Below are positions 8,577 through 11,070 of a stretch of DNA of 11,070 nt, piece by piece. The notes under the pieces are model-generated. The model was given only the letters and a program-made list of their open reading frames with translations. It had not been told where the DNA came from and searched no databases. Made by a program: the position numbers and the translations under genes. This stretch comes from an uncultured Eubacterium sp. GTDB taxonomy: Bacteria; Bacillota; Clostridia; Lachnospirales; Lachnospiraceae. Each line of letters begins with the position of its first letter. Within the stretch, counting starts at the first letter, position 1. The stretch is from contig CANPET010000037.1 in assembly GCA_947573465.1 (NCBI GenBank), positions 1 to 11,070 on the forward strand. The letters run 5' to 3'.

Positions 8577-9142
8577 TAGGCAATTTTAACGATGCAAAAG
8601 AGACACCTAACAATAAGTTTGCAGATTCGGCATTGGGAAAGAAGTCAGAGGGGTCCGTCCTAGATAAATTTGCTGATATTGCAGATAAAGCATTAGCAGT
8701 GATGTGTGATGGTATAAAATGTTGCCCAATAGAGAATGGTGAATGGACTGGTGAGAGAGGTAATTCAAAATGGTGCCCAGATAAAAATTATGTGCCATTA
8801 AAAGCTAATCCAGAAGGAAAAACGTGGGGCGAAATTCTCAAGAAATATGGAATAGATGGTATATACTTTAAGGATGGTGAGCCTGATTTTGGACCTATTA
8901 GTAAAGGAAATGTCGAGATAAAAGGATTCTCTGATGACAGAACTGATAATTTTGATAAGGCAGACATTGAATTAGCGAAGCAAAAGGGGTGTTCACCAGA
9001 AGATGTGAAACGATGGCGTAAAGAAAACGGTTATACATGGCATGAATGTCGCGATATGAAGACAATGCAAAAAGTACCTAGTATTGTACATAATAATATA
9101 TCGCATAGTGGTGGTATATCCGAAGCAAAGAAAGGAGCATAG
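8573..9142 (+). CDS. HNH/ENDO VII-type nuclease, polymorphic-toxin-like (WHE variant)
   Basis: This 189-residue protein carries a C-terminal nuclease module of the HNH/ENDO VII superfamily as found in polymorphic toxins. Residues 56-67 are GEWTGERGNSKW, a lead-in motif I recognise from Lachnospiraceae toxin C-termini. The active-site region has W156-H157-E158 in place of the common WHH, followed by TMQKVPS (164-170) and the histidines H173 and H178 before SGG. It is predicted to cut nucleic acid using a metal ion. The first 50 or so residues show no signal peptide, LXG or WXG100 trafficking domain, so the nuclease stands alone rather than at the end of a long secreted toxin. Cys 45, 50, 51 and 68 might form a metal site. 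AAAGGAG at 8557-8563 and the ATGA overlap couple it to the ATPase. A probable immunity gene follows after three bases. DNA versus RNA as target is unknown. Confidence 0.85.
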   Translation: MIGNFNDAKETPNNKFADSALGKKSEGSVLDKFADIADKALAVMCDGIKCCPIENGEWTGERGNSKWCPDKNYVPLKANPEGKTWGEILKKYGIDGIYFKDGEPDFGPISKGNVEIKGFSDDRTDNFDKADIELAKQKGCSPEDVKRWRKENGYTWHECRDMKTMQKVPSIVHNNISHSGGISEAKKGA

Positions 9143-9145
9143 ACT

Positions 9146-9520
9146 ATGAAGCACGAAATATTTGGAGAATTGGTATTTAATACAGGTTGGAAGTCGAAAA
9201 AGACATTGACTATGTTTAATAATAATTATTCTGTAAATTTGAAATTGCAAGCTTACTATGAAGAAGATGGTATTACTCAAGAACAAGAGCAGGCATATAA
9301 AGAGTATCTTAGTTCCGAAAGTGAGTTGTTAGAAGTAGCAGAAAAAATGCTTCTGGAGAAGGATTCTATGGCATCAGACAGGTTTATACCTAAAACATTG
9401 CTTGTAAACAGAGATGGTTCTATTGCAATTATGTGTGATGATGAAGATGAACCAGATGAAGGTATAGCTATATGCCTCATGCCTGAAATGCAGATAATGT
9501 CGCAGGATGATTATTTGTAG
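9146..9520 (+). CDS. Probable immunity protein for the HNH nuclease
   Basis: This 124-residue acidic protein has no signal peptide or membrane segment. The N-terminal third looks like beta strands (LVFNTGW, then an alternating stretch ending LKLQAYY). A helical section containing ITQEQEQAYKEYL follows, then strands around SIAIMCDDEDEPDEGIAICL and a short tail ending QDDYL. The overall shape resembles small Imm/DUF proteins encoded next to HNH toxins, possibly the DUF2004/DUF6985 group, but I cannot confirm a family. Its size, acidity and placement three bases after a toxin-type nuclease (AAAGGAG at 9131-9137) are the usual signs of a cognate immunity gene that binds and blocks the nuclease. 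It is the last gene before the terminator. The alternative is an unrelated hypothetical protein. Confidence 0.72.
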   Translation: MKHEIFGELVFNTGWKSKKTLTMFNNNYSVNLKLQAYYEEDGITQEQEQAYKEYLSSESELLEVAEKMLLEKDSMASDRFIPKTLLVNRDGSIAIMCDDEDEPDEGIAICLMPEMQIMSQDDYL

Positions 9521-9553
9521 ATTGTGATTACGGATTACGAGCTAGTAAAGTAG

Positions 9554-9584
9554 TAGAGTAGAGAGTATAGAGTATAGTAGAGTA
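9554..9584. repeat. Short tandem heptamer repeat (TAGAGTA)
   Basis: TAGAGTA occurs at 9554-9560, as GAGAGTA at 9561-9567, again at 9568-9574, and after three bases at 9578-9584. The array lies between the immunity-like gene and the terminator. It is non-coding and its role is unknown; it may be a simple slippage-derived microrepeat. Confidence 0.6.
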
Positions 9585-9627
9585 TCGTAACAAGTCCGTA
9601 TTATTGGACAATATGCGATGTATAATG

Positions 9628-9670
9628 GGAATCAAGATAGGAGCAGTCCGTCTTGGTTCCTTTTTTCTTT
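9628..9670 (+). terminator. Rho-independent terminator of the seven-gene operon
   Basis: GGAATCAAGA at 9628-9637 pairs with TCTTGGTTCC at 9651-9660 over ten base pairs with one G-U wobble and a 13-nt loop. It is followed by TTTTTTCTTT (9661-9670). The strong stem plus U-tract on the + strand, 107 bases after the last gene, fits an intrinsic terminator separating the operon from the XRE-hsdM unit. Confidence 0.88.
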
Positions 9671-9686
9671 GAAAAATGATATCCAA

Positions 9687-9716
9687 TATTCGCAAATGTA
9701 AATTGAGTATTCGCAA
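9687..9716. promoter_or_regulatory. Probable operator: two TATTCGCAA direct repeats, 21 bp apart
   Basis: The nonamer TATTCGCAA is found at 9687-9695 and 9708-9716. Start-to-start spacing is 21 bp, two helical turns, so both copies face the same side of the DNA. The second copy overlaps the end of the -35 element and the start of the spacer. The arrangement suggests autoregulation by the XRE protein encoded just downstream; that link is inferred. Confidence 0.65.
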
Positions 9717-9731
9717 TTTGTGTGGTATAAT
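9703..9731 (+). promoter_or_regulatory. Extended -10 promoter for the XRE regulator and hsdM
   Basis: TTGAGT (9703-9708) is separated by 17 bp from a perfect TATAAT (9726-9731), which is preceded by TG at 9723-9724 as an extended -10. Transcription would start near 9738, about 43 bases before the regulator's ATG, and continue into hsdM because no terminator lies between the two genes. Confidence 0.82.
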
Positions 9732-9767
9732 GGTACCAGTGTTAATTGGCATAGTATTGTTGATGAG

Positions 9768-9773
9768 AAAGGG
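9768..9773 (+). promoter_or_regulatory. Ribosome binding site deciding the XRE regulator start
   Basis: AAAGGG lies seven bases before the ATG at 9781. It is a weaker site than those of the upstream operon. The in-frame ATG at 9763 has no visible site, and the frame's first ATG at 9676 lies upstream of the predicted transcription start, so 9781 is preferred. Confidence 0.6.
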
Positions 9774-9780
9774 AAAAAAT

Positions 9781-10005
9781 ATGGCAATTAGTTATAACGG
9801 ATTATGGAAACTGCTGATTGATAATGGCATGAACAAAGGCGAACTGTGTAAGAAAACCGGTCTTAGCTCCAGCACGATGGCAAAGATGACAAATGGTGAG
9901 TCTGTCAAGTTGTCCGTGTTAGAGAGAATATGTAAGGAACTGGATTGTAATTTTGCAGACCTTGTTGATTATGTGGATGATAGCAAACTAAGTAAAGAAA
10001 AATAA
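9781..10005 (+). CDS. XRE/Cro-family HTH regulator linked to type I R-M
   Basis: This 74-residue protein is essentially a single Cro/C1-type helix-turn-helix domain. The start MAISYNGLWKLL leads into the HTH at about 18-37 (recognition helix in GLSSSTMAKM), followed by helices ending FADLVDYVDD. Small regulators of this exact kind often sit in Clostridia just upstream of restriction-modification genes, where they are thought to tune methyltransferase expression. Here it precedes hsdM by 20 bases and follows its own extended -10 promoter with a paired direct-repeat operator. It is probably a repressor of its own transcript. A longer reading frame opens at 9676 but is not used, because the promoter lies within that extension. 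Confidence 0.88.
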   Translation: MAISYNGLWKLLIDNGMNKGELCKKTGLSSSTMAKMTNGESVKLSVLERICKELDCNFADLVDYVDDSKLSKEK

Positions 10006-10025
10006 CCTATCAGGAGGAAGATAAA

Positions 10026-11070
10026 ATGGCGATCGATAATAAAAAGGAACAAGAGCGAGAAGAACTCCATCGTGCGATATGGGCGATTGCAGATGAGCTT
10101 CGTGGGGCAGTAGATGGATGGGATTTTAAAAACTATGTTCTTGGAACGATGTTTTATAGATATGTTTCTGAAAATCTTACAGCATATATCAACGAAGGAG
10201 AGGCAGAAGCCGGTAATAAGGATTTTGATTATGCAAAAATGAACGATGCCGATGTGGAGGAGGCTAGAGAAGGTCTGGTTGAAGAAAAAGGATTCTTTAT
10301 CCTTCCGTCAGAATTGTTCTGTAATGTCAGGGCAAAGGCTGCCAATGATGAGAATCTTAATGAAACATTGGAGAGAGTATTTAACCATATTGAGGAATCA
10401 GCGAAAGGTAGCGAGTCAGAAGGAAGCTTTGCAGGATTGTTTGATGATTTTGATGTGAACAGTAATAAACTTGGTTCTACTGTTGCAAAGCGTAATGAGA
10501 GACTCGTTAAGCTGCTTGATGGTGTAGCGAATATGAATCTTGGTTCTGTTAAGGACCATGATATAGATGCATTTGGAGATGCATACGAATATCTCATGAC
10601 AATGTATGCTTCTAATGCGGGTAAGTCCGGTGGAGAATTTTTTACACCAGCCGATGTTTCAGAGCTTTTGACAAGACTTGGAACAGTTGGGAAGAAAACA
10701 ATTAACAAGGTGTATGACCCTGCCTGCGGTTCCGGTTCTCTTCTTCTTAAAGCAGAAAAGGTTCTCGGAAAGGAAGCAGTATTAAATGGCTTTTTCGGAC
10801 AGGAAATTAACATTACTACATACAATCTTTGCAGAATCAATATGTTTCTGCACGATATAGGATTTGATAAGTTTGATATTGAATGCGAAGACACACTTAT
10901 TAATCCGCAGCATTGGGATGATGAACCATTTGAACTTATTGTGTCTAATCCGCCTTATTCAATAAAGTGGGAAGGTGATGACAATCCGCTGTTAATTAAT
11001 GACCCTAGATTCGCTCCTGCCGGTGTTTTAGCACCAAAGAGTAAAGCGGATTTAGCATTTATTATGCACA
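10026..11070 (+). CDS. hsdM: Type I restriction-modification methyltransferase subunit HsdM (partial, 3' end outside window)
   Basis: The frame is open for 348 codons without a stop and runs off the window. Residues about 8-175 form the helical HsdM N-terminal domain (HRAIWAIADELRGAVDGWDF near the start). The N6-adenine methyltransferase domain follows, with GEFFTP at 203-208, the AdoMet-binding motif I DPACGSGS at 231-238, GFFGQE at 255-260 and the catalytic motif IV NPPY at 308-311. The protein methylates adenine at the type I recognition site, working with a specificity subunit (HsdS) and restriction subunit (HsdR) expected downstream. About two-thirds of a usual HsdM (roughly 500 residues) is visible. 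AGGAGG at 10012-10017 sets the start. Codon use is richer in C-ending codons than in the upstream operon, which suggests a different origin for the two units. All motifs seen are intact, so it should be functional if the rest is complete. Confidence 0.95.
   Translation, partial: MAIDNKKEQEREELHRAIWAIADELRGAVDGWDFKNYVLGTMFYRYVSENLTAYINEGEAEAGNKDFDYAKMNDADVEEAREGLVEEKGFFILPSELFCNVRAKAANDENLNETLERVFNHIEESAKGSESEGSFAGLFDDFDVNSNKLGSTVAKRNERLVKLLDGVANMNLGSVKDHDIDAFGDAYEYLMTMYASNAGKSGGEFFTPADVSELLTRLGTVGKKTINKVYDPACGSGSLLLKAEKVLGKEAVLNGFFGQEINITTYNLCRINMFLHDIGFDKFDIECEDTLINPQHWDDEPFELIVSNPPYSIKWEGDDNPLLINDPRFAPAGVLAPKSKADLAFIMH

Larger units (their letters stand above)
34..9520 (+). other. Seven-gene co-directional operon (candidate conflict system)
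   Basis: The run from the WYL regulator to the immunity-like gene has junctions of +28, -4, +11, +3, -4 and +3 nt, with no room for internal promoters or terminators between genes. It ends at the hairpin at 9628-9670. This supports one transcript and coordinated expression. A promoter upstream of position 1 cannot be seen, and promoters inside genes are not excluded. Confidence 0.75.

Noticed and set aside
9604..9626. Possible promoter TTGGAC with TATAAT before the terminator
   Set aside because: The spacer is only 11 bp, and transcription would begin inside the terminator hairpin.
9593..9651. AGTCCGT repeated at 9593-9599 and 9645-9651, with GGAC at 9606-9609, as a possible alternative (antiterminator) fold
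   Set aside because: Only four to five base pairs are available, much weaker than the ten-pair terminator stem, and no known attenuator or riboswitch core is present.
9528..9752. Antisense reading frame across the intergenic region
   Set aside because: It runs through the heptamer repeats, terminator and promoter and shows no domain features.
9676..9780. 35-residue N-terminal extension of the XRE regulator
   Set aside because: It spans the predicted -35/-10 promoter and operator, and the conserved family start is at 9781.
10229..10894. 221-residue antisense reading frame
   Set aside because: It lies opposite hsdM, whose frame carries intact methyltransferase motifs; the antisense product is Ser/Pro-rich shadow sequence.

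Overview
The window looks like a defence or accessory island from a low-GC Gram-positive bacterium, most likely a gut-type Clostridia species (Lachnospiraceae-like). The evidence is AT-rich coding sequence, strong AGGAGG-type ribosome binding sites at tight spacing, ATG starts, and protein families I associate with that group. No rRNA, tRNA, CRISPR array, transposase or integrase is visible. Every gene I can support lies on the + strand.

Region 1 (34-9520) is one tightly packed seven-gene run with gaps of 28 nt or less and two 4-nt ATGA overlaps. In order it holds: a WYL-domain transcriptional regulator; a 464-residue dynamin-like GTPase without a stalk; a 765-residue dynamin-like GTPase with a long helical stalk; a 185-residue protein ending in a duplicated glycine-zipper membrane segment; a 1102-residue HerA/VirB4-type ATPase with a Ser/Thr/Asn-rich, glycine-zipper-containing insertion; a 189-residue HNH/ENDO VII (WHH-type) nuclease of the kind found at the C-terminus of polymorphic toxins; and a 124-residue acidic protein in the position and size range of its immunity partner. 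A clear intrinsic terminator at 9628-9670 closes the run.

Region 2 (about 9671-11070) is a separate transcription unit. It has an extended -10 promoter whose -35 region is overlapped by two direct repeats exactly 21 bp apart, a small XRE/Cro regulator, and the 5' two-thirds of a type I restriction-modification methyltransferase gene (hsdM) that runs off the window. Codon use here is visibly less AT-biased than in region 1.

For region 1 I infer a membrane-associated, NTP-driven conflict system. Two GTPases and a glycine-zipper protein act at the membrane, a HerA-like hexameric motor is tied by ATGA coupling to a nuclease effector, an immunity-like protein restrains the nuclease, and a WYL regulator controls the set. 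The two main readings are (a) an anti-phage abortive-infection system that borrowed a toxin/immunity pair and (b) an ATPase-dependent toxin delivery system. The sequence does not decide between them. The domain assignments are well supported; the joint function is a hypothesis.
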